Shown here one piece after another: positions 37,387 to 45,988 of a stretch of DNA of 64,000 bases (within the stretch, counting starts at the first letter, position 1; every line of letters starts with the position of its first letter). The stretch is from contig NZ_CP119791.1 of assembly GCF_029338295.1 (NCBI RefSeq), forward strand, positions 2,666,001 through 2,730,000, given 5' to 3'. The notes beneath the pieces are model-generated. The model did not search any database. It was given only the letters and a program-made list of their open reading frames with translations, and was not told the DNA's origin. Origin of the DNA: Haladaptatus sp. QDMS2 (GTDB taxonomy: Archaea > Halobacteriota > Halobacteria > Halobacteriales > Halococcaceae). The translations under genes and the position numbers were made by a program.

Positions 37387-38147
37387 GCAATCACCTTCGC
37401 AGTCGTCGTCTGATTTGCGGGCGTCGTCTCATTGGTCGCCGTCGTGTTCGCGTACCAGGCGTCGAACGCGGCGCGCTCCATGACGATGATGTCAGCGCTC
37501 ATGGCCGAATGACCGGTGCCACAGAGCTCGAAACACTCAGCGCGGTAGGTTCCCGGTTCCTCTGCGAGCCCCCAGGTCGTCGTCTCCTGACCGGGGATGG
37601 CGTCAGTTTTCACTCGCAAACCGGGAATGCCAAAGGCGTGGAACACGTCCTCAGATGTCACGACGAACCGGACGCGCTGGTCTTCTGGAATCCGGAGTTC
37701 GCCCGACGTCGTGTGGCCGTTTGGATACTCGAACTTCCAGCCGAACTGGAAGCCGGTGACCTTCACGACCATCTCGTCGTTCGGTTGGGCGGCCGCTGGC
37801 TGTTCGACGAACAGGAGCGTGCCGTAGGTCCAGGCAATGAGGGAGAGAACGATGACCGAACTGAGGAAGAACGAGAGGAAGAGTTTCCGACCGCCGCCAC
37901 CGCCGGTGGGGAGTTCGCCGAGCATCGGCCGGTCTACGGCCTCGTCCGTGCGCCCCGGCGTGTCGCGGTACTTGTACGCGTTGTAGAGCATGTATGAGAT
38001 GACGACCACGCCAACGAGCGTCCCGAGAACGAGAAACACGAGGAAGATTTGCTGGAAAACGTTGGCTCTCGTACCACCTGGAATTAGCCCACCGGGACCC
38101 CCGTTGAGGAAGATGCCGAGGACCGCTGTCACCCCATTCATTGTCAC
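37383..38147 (-). CDS. coxB: cytochrome c oxidase subunit II
   Basis: 254 residues with two membrane helices (about 30-55 and 85-110) followed by an extracellular cupredoxin domain. The binuclear CuA site reads [12 protein letters not shown] with both Cys and the His and Met ligands, and the earlier His is in VFHAFGIPG. It accepts electrons, probably from halocyanin-type blue copper proteins, and passes them to subunit I. The C-terminus is a Thr/Asn-rich tail with NxT sequons. The second ATG at 38141 is an alternative start. Confidence 0.93.
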   Translation of the reverse strand: MTMNGVTAVLGIFLNGGPGGLIPGGTRANVFQQIFLVFLVLGTLVGVVVISYMLYNAYKYRDTPGRTDEAVDRPMLGELPTGGGGGRKLFLSFFLSSVIVLSLIAWTYGTLLFVEQPAAAQPNDEMVVKVTGFQFGWKFEYPNGHTTSGELRIPEDQRVRFVVTSEDVFHAFGIPGLRVKTDAIPGQETTTWGLAEEPGTYRAECFELCGTGHSAMSADIIVMERAAFDAWYANTTATNETTPANQTTTAKVIA

Positions 38148-38308
38148 AATCGATTATTACATTGATTTTACCACACTTATTGATTTCGGGGGACAGCACC
38201 AATCTGCGGTCGTTTCTGACAGTGTTCGCCCTGTAAACTGGACGCACGTGTAGTTCAGTCGGGGCAGGCAGGCGAACACTTTTGCCAGTTGTCGTGCAAT
38301 GGAACCCC

Positions 38309-38830
38309 ATGGCTGACAATGACACTCAATATGTTCCGGAGCTATCGGACGACCTCTCGGAGACTGACTTCGACCGGTTGACCGGTGTTATTACGGACGG
38401 GTTCATCGGTGCCATCGGCGGACTGGTCGGGACTGCCGTGATGACGGTGGTGCTGGTCGTGGCCGCGAGCCTCGGCGCGTTCGAAATCAACCAGTTCGCC
38501 TTGTTCGCTTCGCTGTTCGGCGCGGACTTCCTGCTCCCGAACAATCCGACCGCAATCGGGTACGGGGCGTTCCTCATCGGCGGGATGGTGTTCTGGCCGC
38601 TGATGCTCGCCTCGCTCGGCGCGTATCTGCCCGGCGAGAAGTACGCGACGAAGGGCCTCTCCTTTGGTTTCGTCCTCTGGACGGGCTTCGCGCCAGCGTT
38701 CTACACTGGCTTTGGCGGCCTCGCGCTCGCGCTCTACCTCCTGTTGACGCTCATTGGCCACTTCGCCTACGGATTCACGCTCGGGTCGGTGTTCGACTAC
38801 TTCTCGACCCGGCCAAGCACGCTCGTCTGA
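38309..38830 (+). CDS. DUF6789-type membrane protein
   Basis: 173 residues from ATG 38309. An acidic cytosolic N-terminus of about 30 residues precedes four or five helices: FIGAIGGLVGTAVMTVVLVVAAS, FLIGGMVFWPLMLASLGAYL, LSFGFVLWTGFAPAFYTGF and LALYLLLTLIGHFAYGFTLG. Such proteins sit divergently to haloarchaeal terminal oxidase genes, as here with coxB 161 nt away, hinting at coregulation. No catalytic motif is seen. Confidence 0.7.
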   Translation: MADNDTQYVPELSDDLSETDFDRLTGVITDGFIGAIGGLVGTAVMTVVLVVAASLGAFEINQFALFASLFGADFLLPNNPTAIGYGAFLIGGMVFWPLMLASLGAYLPGEKYATKGLSFGFVLWTGFAPAFYTGFGGLALALYLLLTLIGHFAYGFTLGSVFDYFSTRPSTLV

Positions 38831-38840
38831 ACCCGCAACC

Positions 38841-38848
38841 TTTTTGTA
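38841..38848 (+). promoter_or_regulatory. TATA element ahead of the argG leader ORF
   Basis: TTTTTGTA lies about 28-30 nt before the ATG at 38873, the spacing of a leaderless start. The T run could also end the upstream DUF6789 transcript. Confidence 0.45.
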
Positions 38849-38872
38849 CGACACCCCCAAGGAATTCAACAC

Positions 38873-38959
38873 ATGCAACGGACTGCCGTCGTTGGCTCAC
38901 GCGTCTCTGTGAGCACGGCGTCCGTCTCCTTCTCCGTGCGACCGCGACCGGGCCTCTAG
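38873..38959 (+). CDS. candidate 28-residue leader peptide of the arginine genes
   Basis: The frame begins MQRTAVVGSRVSVST and ends FSVRPRPGL before TAG. Four of 28 residues are Arg, two of them in adjacent CGA-CCG pairs just before the stop. A GGGCC/GGCCC hairpin (38950-38963) overlaps the stop, and a second perfect hairpin follows before argG. A TATA element sits about 28 nt upstream of its ATG. Arg codons at the end of a short ORF ahead of arginine genes is the layout of transcription attenuation leaders. This is inference, and conservation was not tested. Confidence 0.5.
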   Translation: MQRTAVVGSRVSVSTASVSFSVRPRPGL

Positions 38960-39029
38960 GCCCTTAATCACATTTCTCCATCGTCCGGTTCGCATCACGT
39001 CCTCAGAACTCACAACCGCTGGTTCTGAG
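38950..39029 (+). promoter_or_regulatory. paired hairpins in the argG leader
   Basis: GGGCCTCTAGGCCC at 38950-38963 and CTCAGAAC/GTTCTGAG at 39002-39029 (8-bp stem, 12-nt loop). They lie between the leader stop and the argG start, where ribosome position could decide between structures. Confidence 0.45.
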
Positions 39030-39058
39030 CGTCATCACCCATCGTACACACCACACCA

Positions 39059-40297
39059 ATGACAACAGAATCCACCAAAGTCGCCCTCGCCTTCTCCGGC
39101 GGGCTCGACACGACCGTTTGCGTCCCACTGCTCGAAGAAGAATACGGCTACGACGAAGTCGTCGGCATCACCGTCGACGTCGGCCAGCCAGCAGAAGAGT
39201 TCGCGGAAGCCGAAGAGACCGCAGAAGCCCTCGACTTAGAACACTACGTCATCGACGCGAAAGCCGAGTTCGCGAACCTCTGTCTCGACTCCGTGAAGGC
39301 CAACGCCGACTACCAGGGCTACCCGCTCGGCACGGCGCTCGCCCGCCCGATCATCGCCGAAGCCATCCTCGAAAAGGCCCTCGACGTCGGCTGTACCGGC
39401 ATCGCCCACGGCTGTACGGGCAAGGGCAACGACCAACTGCGCTTCGAGGCCGTCTGGCGCGAATCAGACCTCGAAGTCATCGCCCCCGTCCGCGAACTCG
39501 GCCTCACCCGCGAGTGGGAAATCGAGTACGCAGCGGAGAAGAACCTCCCCGTAGAGGGCGGCAACGAGGGCGCGTGGAGTATCGACACGAACCTCTGGAG
39601 TCGCTCCGTCGAGGGCGACGACTTAGAGGACCCCGCCTACATCCCACCCGAGGACATCTACGAGTGGACCACTGCGCCCACTGGCGAGACAGAACTCGTC
39701 GAAATCGAATTCGAGAACGGCTATCCCGTCGCCATCGACGACGAGGAGATGGACGCCGTCTCCGTCATCGAGTACCTGAACGAGTTCGCCGGGAAGTTCG
39801 GCATCGGCCGCACCGACATGATGGAAGACCGCATGCTCGGCCTGAAAGTGCGCGAGAACTACGAGCACCCCGCCGCGACGGTGCTGCTCAACGCCCACGA
39901 GGGCTTAGAGCAACTCGTCCTCACCAAAGAGGAACGCTCGTTCAAGCAGCAAATCGACGCCCAGTGGTCCGAGAAGGCCTACGAGGGCCTCGTGAACGCT
40001 CCGCTCGTGAAGGCGCTCGAAGGCTTCATCGACACGACCCAGGAGCGCGTCACCGGCACGGTGACGGTGAAGTTCCAGGGCGGACAGGCCCGCGTCGTCG
40101 CGCGCGAGAGCGAGTACGCGGTGTACTCTGAGTCGGCCGCCTCGTTCAACACCGAGACGGTCGACGGCATCACGCAGGCCGATGCGACGGGCGTCGCGAA
40201 GTACCACGGCTTCCAGTCGCGCCTCGCGAACTCGATTCTCGCGGAGGCTAAGCAGGAAGCACCCACCCCGATGGCGGACGGCGGCGAGGACCAGTGA
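39059..40297 (+). CDS. argG: argininosuccinate synthase
   Basis: A 412-residue ATP pyrophosphatase. The PP-loop ALAFSGGLDTTVCVP is at residues 9-23, followed by ITVDVGQP. LGTALARPIIAEA and GIAHGCTGKGNDQLRFE form the citrulline and aspartate sites. It condenses citrulline with aspartate using ATP to argininosuccinate. The length is normal. A leader of about 100 nt separates it from a short Arg-rich ORF. The argH start overlaps its stop, so argGH are coupled. Confidence 0.96.
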   Translation: MTTESTKVALAFSGGLDTTVCVPLLEEEYGYDEVVGITVDVGQPAEEFAEAEETAEALDLEHYVIDAKAEFANLCLDSVKANADYQGYPLGTALARPIIAEAILEKALDVGCTGIAHGCTGKGNDQLRFEAVWRESDLEVIAPVRELGLTREWEIEYAAEKNLPVEGGNEGAWSIDTNLWSRSVEGDDLEDPAYIPPEDIYEWTTAPTGETELVEIEFENGYPVAIDDEEMDAVSVIEYLNEFAGKFGIGRTDMMEDRMLGLKVRENYEHPAATVLLNAHEGLEQLVLTKEERSFKQQIDAQWSEKAYEGLVNAPLVKALEGFIDTTQERVTGTVTVKFQGGQARVVARESEYAVYSESAASFNTETVDGITQADATGVAKYHGFQSRLANSILAEAKQEAPTPMADGGEDQ

Positions 40298-41754
40298 AGA
40301 TGGTAGAGGAGTTCGCAGACGGTGACGTCGTTCGGCGGGAACGCTTCAGCGGCGGCCCCGCCCGCGGATTCCTCTCCTCGATGGACGCAGACGCTCGCAT
40401 CTTCACCGCCGACCTCGAAGTCGACCGCGCCCACGTCCTGATGCTCGCAGAGCAGGGCATCATCGACGAGACGGAGGCGGGCCAGATTCTGCAGGCGTTG
40501 AACGTCGTCGAAGTGGAGGGCTTCGCGGCCCTGCCCGACGGCGAGGACATCCACGCCGCCATCGAGACGGCAGTCATCAACCAAATCGGTCCCGTCGGCG
40601 GGAAGATGCACACCGCACGCAGTCGCAACGACGAGGTAGCGGCGTGCATCCGCCACCGCTTCCGCGCGGACCTGCTCGATGCCGCCGAGGCGACGCTCGC
40701 GTTCCGCGAGGTGCTCGTGGAGGTGGCCGAGAAACACGCAACGACGCTCATGCCCGGATTCACGCACCTCCAGCCCGCCCAGCCGACGACGGTTGGTCAC
40801 TACCTGCTCAGCTACGAGCAGGCGCTGTCACGGGATACAGCGCGTCTCATGGACGCCTACTCGCGTGTAAACCAGTCGCCCCTCGGCGGGGCGGCCTTTG
40901 CGGGCACTCCGTTCGACATCGACCGCGAGCGCACCGCGGAACTGCTCGGGTTCGACGGCGTCCTCGAAAACTCGATGGACGCCAGTTCCACGCGGGATTT
41001 CCTCGTGGAGGGCGTGAGCGCCCTCGCGAACCTCGCGACGACGCTCTCGGGACTCGCAGAAGACATCGTCGTCTTCGCGAACAAGGGGTACGTCGAACTG
41101 TCTGACGACTACTCTTCGACGTCCTCCATCATGCCCCAGAAGAAGAACCCCGACACGCTCGAACTCGTCCGCTCGACGGCGGGCAACGCGAGCGCGGGCC
41201 TGAACGGGCTGCTCACGACGCTCAAGGGACTGCCCCGGGCGTACAACCGCGACTTACAGAACGCGACGCCCCACGCCTGGGCCGCCGCGGACGCCGTGCT
41301 CGAAGCGACGAACGTCGCCGCGGGCGCGGTGGCGACGGCGACGTGGCAAGAGGAAACACTTGCTGCTGAGGCGGGGGCCGGGTTCTCCACGGCGACCGGC
41401 GTCGCGGACCTGCTCGCGATGTCCGGCGTCCCCTTCCGCACGGCCCACGAGGTCGTGGCGACCGCCGCGGAGGAGGGCCAGGACTACGAGACGATCGCGG
41501 CGGCCGCCGAGGACCTGCTCGGCGCGCCCCTCACGGACTATGTCTCCAAAGAAGCCGTCGAGGGGGCACTCGACCCCGCACAGAGCGTCGAGAGCCGTGA
41601 TTCGCAGGGTGGGCCTGCCGTGAAGGCGGTCACTTCCCAACTCGAGACGGCCACTGACGAACTCGAATCAGACGGCGAGTGCGTAGCGTTCCACCGCGAG
41701 AACCTCCAGGAGAGCCACGACGTACTCCACGACGAGGTGAGCCAGTATGCTTGA
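40294..41754 (+). CDS. argH: argininosuccinate lyase
   Basis: A 486-residue member of the fumarase/aspartase superfamily. TARSRNDEVA and GFTHLQPAQPTT are conserved active-site blocks, and SSIMPQKKNPD is the family signature holding the catalytic serine. It splits argininosuccinate to arginine and fumarate. GTG 40294 overlaps the argG stop by 4 nt, with ATG 40300 as an alternative. A low-complexity AT-rich region of about 170 nt follows before lysW. Confidence 0.95.
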   Translation: MKMVEEFADGDVVRRERFSGGPARGFLSSMDADARIFTADLEVDRAHVLMLAEQGIIDETEAGQILQALNVVEVEGFAALPDGEDIHAAIETAVINQIGPVGGKMHTARSRNDEVAACIRHRFRADLLDAAEATLAFREVLVEVAEKHATTLMPGFTHLQPAQPTTVGHYLLSYEQALSRDTARLMDAYSRVNQSPLGGAAFAGTPFDIDRERTAELLGFDGVLENSMDASSTRDFLVEGVSALANLATTLSGLAEDIVVFANKGYVELSDDYSSTSSIMPQKKNPDTLELVRSTAGNASAGLNGLLTTLKGLPRAYNRDLQNATPHAWAAADAVLEATNVAAGAVATATWQEETLAAEAGAGFSTATGVADLLAMSGVPFRTAHEVVATAAEEGQDYETIAAAAEDLLGAPLTDYVSKEAVEGALDPAQSVESRDSQGGPAVKAVTSQLETATDELESDGECVAFHRENLQESHDVLHDEVSQYA

Positions 41755-41922
41755 ACGACCGCCGTCCCCTCGAGGGGCGAATAACACATCTGGAATTTGA
41801 TAATGCGAATTCAGAAAACGCGAATATTGCCAGTTCGTTGCGGTTAGACGGCAGTCTGTTCATTATTTTTCCTTGACAAGTTCGATGGATTTATAGGGGT
41901 TCGGGGAGGAGGAGCAACCACC
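41755..41922 (+). promoter_or_regulatory. promoter region of the lysW-argF operon
   Basis: An AT-rich stretch unlike its surroundings, with CATTATTTTTCC possibly ending argGH transcription. A TATA-like TTTATAGG at 41889-41896 lies about 30 nt before lysW. GGGGAGGAGGAG just before the ATG could be a ribosome site. Confidence 0.55.
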
Positions 41923-42087
41923 ATGGCAGAATGTGTCGAATGTGGAGCCGACGTGGCGCTTCACGACGACTTGGAAGTGGGAGAGATCGTCGATTGTACA
42001 ACCTGCGGAGCCGAACTCGAAGTAGTGGACGTAAACCCGCCAGTCCTCGAGAAGGCCCCCGAGCTGGAAGAGGACTGGGGGGAGTAA
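41923..42087 (+). CDS. lysW: amino-group carrier protein LysW/ArgW
   Basis: A 54-residue very acidic protein. A zinc-ribbon half is formed by C4-X2-C7 and C25-X2-C28. The C-terminus ends EEDWGE, the EDWGE tail whose terminal Glu54 gamma-carboxyl is ligated to the amino group of glutamate (or aminoadipate). LysW protects and carries intermediates through the next four enzymes. Haloarchaea make lysine by the diaminopimelate route, so here it serves arginine. It is too short for many gene finders. It is followed by argX after 48 nt. Confidence 0.95.
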   Translation: MAECVECGADVALHDDLEVGEIVDCTTCGAELEVVDVNPPVLEKAPELEEDWGE

Positions 42088-42135
42088 ATTGCAGGCCACG
42101 AACTCCCAGCTGACGATGGCTCAGAGGTGGCTCGC

Positions 42136-42996
42136 ATGAACGTCGGCATCCTCTACTCGCGCATCCGCAAGGACGAGAAACTCCTGCTCGCGGAACTGCG
42201 CGACCGCGGTCACGACGTGACGAAAATCGACGTCCGCAAGGTGCAGTTTGGCCTCGACGAGGCCCCCGCCATCTTCGACGACGTGGACATCGTGCTCGAC
42301 CGCTGTCTCGCGACCAGCCGGAGCAAGTACGCGACCCAGTACGTCGCCGCCTACGGCATTCCGGTCGTGAACAGCCCGGAGACCGCCGAGGTCTGTGCGG
42401 ACAAGGCGAAAAACAGCCTCGCACTCGCACAGGCGGGCGTGCCGACGCCCGCGACGGACGTGGCGTTCACCAAGGAGGCCGCGATGGCGTCCATCGAGCA
42501 GTTCGGTTACCCGTGCGTCCTCAAACCCGTCGTTGGGTCGTGGGGCCGTCTGATGGCCAAAATCGACTCGCGGGACGCCGCCGAAGCTATCTTAGAACAC
42601 AAGGCGACGCTCGGGCACTACGAGCACAAGGTGTTCTACATCCAGGAGTTCGTGGACAAACCGGGTCGCGACATCCGCGTGCTCGCGACCGATGGCGAAC
42701 CCGTCGCCGCGATGGTCCGCAGTTCAGAGCACTGGCTGACCAACGCCGCGAAAGGGGCGAAGACGGAATCGTTCGAACTCGACGACGAGGCCAAAGAACT
42801 CGTGAAGAAGGCCAGCGACGCCGTCGGCGGCGGACTACTCGGTATCGACCTCATGGAAACGGGAGCCGGATACACGGTCCACGAGGTCAACCACACCGTC
42901 GAATTCAAGGCACTTACTGACGCCACCGACGTGGACGTGCCCGCGGCCGTCGTCGATTGGCTCGAATCCAAAGTGAAGGTCGAGGTTCCCGCCTGA
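42136..42996 (+). CDS. argX: glutamate--LysW ligase ArgX
   Basis: 286 residues, an ATP-grasp enzyme related to RimK. The N-terminal MNVGILYSRIRKDEKLL and the loop VLKPVVGSWGRLMAKI with GIDLMETGAGYTVHEVNHTVEF near the end supply the ATP-Mg site. It attaches the glutamate amino group to LysW Glu54. ATG 42136 with GAGGTGG just upstream is preferred over GTG 42127. Its stop overlaps the argC start (TGATG). LysX-type use of aminoadipate is less likely in haloarchaea. Confidence 0.93.
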   Translation: MNVGILYSRIRKDEKLLLAELRDRGHDVTKIDVRKVQFGLDEAPAIFDDVDIVLDRCLATSRSKYATQYVAAYGIPVVNSPETAEVCADKAKNSLALAQAGVPTPATDVAFTKEAAMASIEQFGYPCVLKPVVGSWGRLMAKIDSRDAAEAILEHKATLGHYEHKVFYIQEFVDKPGRDIRVLATDGEPVAAMVRSSEHWLTNAAKGAKTESFELDDEAKELVKKASDAVGGGLLGIDLMETGAGYTVHEVNHTVEFKALTDATDVDVPAAVVDWLESKVKVEVPA

Positions 42997-44039
42997 TGAG
43001 CGAGCACCTCTCTGCCGCCGTCGTCGGCGGCTCCGGCTTCACCGGCGGCGAACTCCTGCGCCTGCTCACCGGCCACCCCGACTTCGAGGTGGCCCAGGCC
43101 ACGAGTCGCGAGTACGCAAACAAGTCCGTCGGCTCCGTCCACCCGAACCTCCGGGGGACGGACCTCCGCTTTACGCAACCTGACGACCTGGAGAGCGTGG
43201 ACATCCTGTTCGCCGCGACGCCCCACGGCGTCTCGATGCAGCACATCGACGGCTTCCAGGAGGCCGCGGACACCGTCGTGGACCTGAGCGCGGACTTCCG
43301 CCTCCAGACCACGGAACAGTACGACCAGTGGTACGACGGCCACGAACGTCCCGAGTTGCTCGAAAAGTCGGTGTACGCGCTGCCGGAACTCCACCGCGCG
43401 GACCTCCCCGGCGCGGACCTGATTGCCGCTGGTGGCTGCAACGCTACGGCGACGATTATGGGGCTCTACCCGCTGTTCGAGGCGGGCATCCTCAGCGGCG
43501 ACGAGCAGGTCGTCGTCGACGTGAAAGTCGGGTCCTCTGAGGGTGGTGCGAGCGGTGGGAAAGCCTCCTCGCACGCAGAACGCTCGGGCATCGTCCGCCC
43601 CTACGCGCCCATCACGCACCGCCACGAAGCCGAAATCGAGCAGGAACTCGGCCTGCGCGTCTCCTTTACCGTCCACGCCGTGGACATGATTCGCGGCGCG
43701 GCGGCCACCTGTCACGTCTTCCCGAACGAACCCGTCTCGAAGGGTGACCTCTGGAAGGCCTATCGTGGAAGCTACGAGGACGAACCGTTCGTCCGCATGG
43801 CTTCCGGCGGCGGTGGCGTCTATCGCTACCCCGAACCCAAGGCGGTGGCCGGGACGAACTTCGCCGAAGTCGGCTTCGAACTCGACGCCCGCAACAAGCG
43901 CCTCGTCGTGTTCTCGGCCATCGACAACATGATGAAAGGCTCCGCCGGGCAGGCGATTCACGCGGCCAACATCGCCCTCGGCTTAGAAGAGACCGCAGGC
44001 TTAGACTTCCTCGGCCTGCACCCCGTGGGGGCCCCGTAG
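42996..44039 (+). CDS. argC: LysW-glutamyl phosphate reductase
   Basis: 347 residues from ATG 42996. The NADPH-binding AAVVGGSGFTGGELLRLL is at the N-terminus and the catalytic cysteine lies in AAGGCNATATIMGLYPL. SSEGGASGGKASSHAERSG is typical of the LysY/ArgC subgroup that acts on LysW-bound substrates. It reduces LysW-gamma-glutamyl phosphate to the semialdehyde. It is third in the operon, and argB follows immediately after its stop. Confidence 0.95.
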   Translation: MSEHLSAAVVGGSGFTGGELLRLLTGHPDFEVAQATSREYANKSVGSVHPNLRGTDLRFTQPDDLESVDILFAATPHGVSMQHIDGFQEAADTVVDLSADFRLQTTEQYDQWYDGHERPELLEKSVYALPELHRADLPGADLIAAGGCNATATIMGLYPLFEAGILSGDEQVVVDVKVGSSEGGASGGKASSHAERSGIVRPYAPITHRHEAEIEQELGLRVSFTVHAVDMIRGAAATCHVFPNEPVSKGDLWKAYRGSYEDEPFVRMASGGGGVYRYPEPKAVAGTNFAEVGFELDARNKRLVVFSAIDNMMKGSAGQAIHAANIALGLEETAGLDFLGLHPVGAP

Positions 44040-44864
44040 ATGACGACGGTCGTTAAGATAGGCGGCGCACGTGCCGTCAACCCCGAGGGCGCAGTTGCAG
44101 ACATCGCGTCTCTCGTCGAGGGAGGCGAACAGGTCGTCGTCGTCCACGGCGGCTCTACCGCCGTCGACGACACCTTAGAACGCCTCGGCGAGCAACCCGA
44201 GTACGTCGAGACCCCCGGTGGCGTCGTCGGGCGCTTTACCGACGAGACCACCATCGAGGTGTTCAAGATGGTCATGCCCGGCCTGCTAAACACCGACCTC
44301 ACGACGCTCTTGCAGAACGCAGGCGTCAACGCAGTCGGCCTCTCCGGCGTGGACGGAAAACTGCTTTCCGGCCCCCGGAAGTCGGCCGTCCGCGTGCTCG
44401 AAGACGGCAAGAAGAAGATTCGCCGCGGCGACCACTCGGGGAAGATTACCGACGTGAACGCCGACCTGCTCGAAACGCTGCTCGCGGGCGGCTACACGCC
44501 CGTCGCGACGGTTCCCATGCTCGCAGACGACGGAGTTCCCGTCAACGCAGACGCAGACCGGGCGGCGGCCGCCATCGCGGGCGCACTCGGTGCGACGCTC
44601 GTCGTCCTCACGGACGTGCCGGGCGTTCTCGCCGACCCGGACGACGCATCGACACTCATCTCGCGGGCGACGACGCCCGAGGAGTTCGCCACCATCGAAG
44701 ACGCCGCGGAAGGGTTCATGACGAAGAAGGTCATGGCCGCGACCGAGGCGCTCTCCGGCGGGGCGGCCGAAGTCGTCGTCGCAGACGCGAACGCAGAGGC
44801 ACCCCTCACCGCCGCGGTCAACGGCGGTGGGACCCACATCACTCCCGGCGCACTCCAGTCATGA
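44040..44864 (+). CDS. argB: LysW-glutamate kinase (ArgB/LysZ)
   Basis: A 274-residue amino acid kinase. Conserved blocks are TTVVKIGGARAVNP for the phosphate site, VVVHGGSTAVDDTLE, NTDLTTLLQNAGVNAVGLSG, DADRAAAAIAGAL, LVVLTDVPGV and TKKVMAATEAL near the end. It phosphorylates the gamma-carboxyl of LysW-bound glutamate. Adjacent to argC without a gap and overlapping argD by 4 nt. Length is normal for LysZ/ArgB. Confidence 0.94.
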   Translation: MTTVVKIGGARAVNPEGAVADIASLVEGGEQVVVVHGGSTAVDDTLERLGEQPEYVETPGGVVGRFTDETTIEVFKMVMPGLLNTDLTTLLQNAGVNAVGLSGVDGKLLSGPRKSAVRVLEDGKKKIRRGDHSGKITDVNADLLETLLAGGYTPVATVPMLADDGVPVNADADRAAAAIAGALGATLVVLTDVPGVLADPDDASTLISRATTPEEFATIEDAAEGFMTKKVMAATEALSGGAAEVVVADANAEAPLTAAVNGGGTHITPGALQS

Positions 44865-45988
44865 GCGGCTTCGTCTTTTCAGAAAAACCGATTCGTATCG
44901 ACTCCGGCAGCGGCGTCACTCTCACCGACGAGGGCGGCACCGAGTACCTCGATTTCGGTGCAAGCTACGCCTGTACCCCGCTCGGACACAGCCACCCGGC
45001 GGTCACGGAAGCCGTCTCCGCCCAAGCCGAGCAACTGACCTACGTGCAGGCGTCCTACCCGGTTTCCGCCCGCGACGACCTGTACGACCGGCTCGCGGAC
45101 CTCGCTCCCGGCGACATCTCGAACGTCTGGCTCTGTAACTCCGGAACGGAGGCGAACGAGGCGGCCATCAAGTTCGCTCGCAGCGCCACCGACAGCACGA
45201 AAATCGTCGCGACGACGCGCAGTTTCCACGGCCGCACCGCCGGCGCACTGTCCGCGACGTGGAAGAAGAAGTACAAAGCGCCCTTCGAACCGCTCATGGA
45301 CGGCGTGGAGTTCGTCCCCTACGGCGACGAAGCAGCGCTCGCCGAGGCGGTGGACAACGAGACGGCGGCCGTACTCCTCGAACCGATTCAGGGGGAGGGT
45401 GGCATCAATCCCGCACCCGAAGGCTACCTCCAGGCGGCCCGTGAAGTTACCGAGGAGACGGGTGCGGCGCTCGTCTTCGACGAGATTCAGACCGGCCTCG
45501 GCCGGACGGGGACGCTCTGGGCCTGCGAGCAGGCGGGCGTCGTCCCGGACATCCTGACCAGCGCGAAGGGGCTCGCAAACGGCCTCCCCATTGGCGCGAC
45601 GCTCGTCGCCGACTGGATTGCCGAGGACGCCGGACCACACGGTTCGACGTTCAGCGGCGGCCCGGTCATCTGCGCGGCGGCGAACGCCACGCTCTCGACG
45701 CTCGTCGACGAGGAGATACCAGCCCACGCCGCCGAAATGGGCGACTACCTCACGAGCCAACTGGAGGCGAAAGTCGGCGACGAGGTCCGCGACATCCGCG
45801 GCGAAGGCCTGATGGTCGGCGTCGAAGTCAAACGCGGGGCGAACCGGATGCTCCGCGACTTCGCCCTCGACCACCAGATTCTCGCGCTGCCCGCCGGACG
45901 GACCGTCGTCCGGTTCCTGCCGCCGCTCGTCATCGACGAGTCGCACGCAGACACGGTTGTAGACGCCCTCGCCGAGATACTGAAATGA
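44861..45988 (+). CDS. argD: LysW-glutamate-semialdehyde aminotransferase
   Basis: A 375-residue class III PLP aminotransferase. NVWLCNSGTEANEAAIKFAR binds the phosphate, FHGRTAGALSATWKKKYK is the substrate-side loop, ALVFDEIQTGLGRTG holds the PLP Asp, and the Schiff-base lysine is in LTSAKGLANGLPIGA. It transaminates LysW-bound glutamate semialdehyde to LysW-ornithine. Both ends overlap neighbouring genes by 4 nt. Confidence 0.94.
   Translation: MSGFVFSEKPIRIDSGSGVTLTDEGGTEYLDFGASYACTPLGHSHPAVTEAVSAQAEQLTYVQASYPVSARDDLYDRLADLAPGDISNVWLCNSGTEANEAAIKFARSATDSTKIVATTRSFHGRTAGALSATWKKKYKAPFEPLMDGVEFVPYGDEAALAEAVDNETAAVLLEPIQGEGGINPAPEGYLQAAREVTEETGAALVFDEIQTGLGRTGTLWACEQAGVVPDILTSAKGLANGLPIGATLVADWIAEDAGPHGSTFSGGPVICAAANATLSTLVDEEIPAHAAEMGDYLTSQLEAKVGDEVRDIRGEGLMVGVEVKRGANRMLRDFALDHQILALPAGRTVVRFLPPLVIDESHADTVVDALAEILK

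Noticed and set aside
35572-37413. 613-codon plus-strand frame opposite the oxidase gene
   Set aside because: It is a GC-rich antisense shadow of coxAC, full of Arg, Glu and His, with no family pattern.
42636-43961. 441-codon minus-strand frame opposite argX and argC
   Set aside because: It is antisense to two well-supported genes and is explained by haloarchaeal codon bias.
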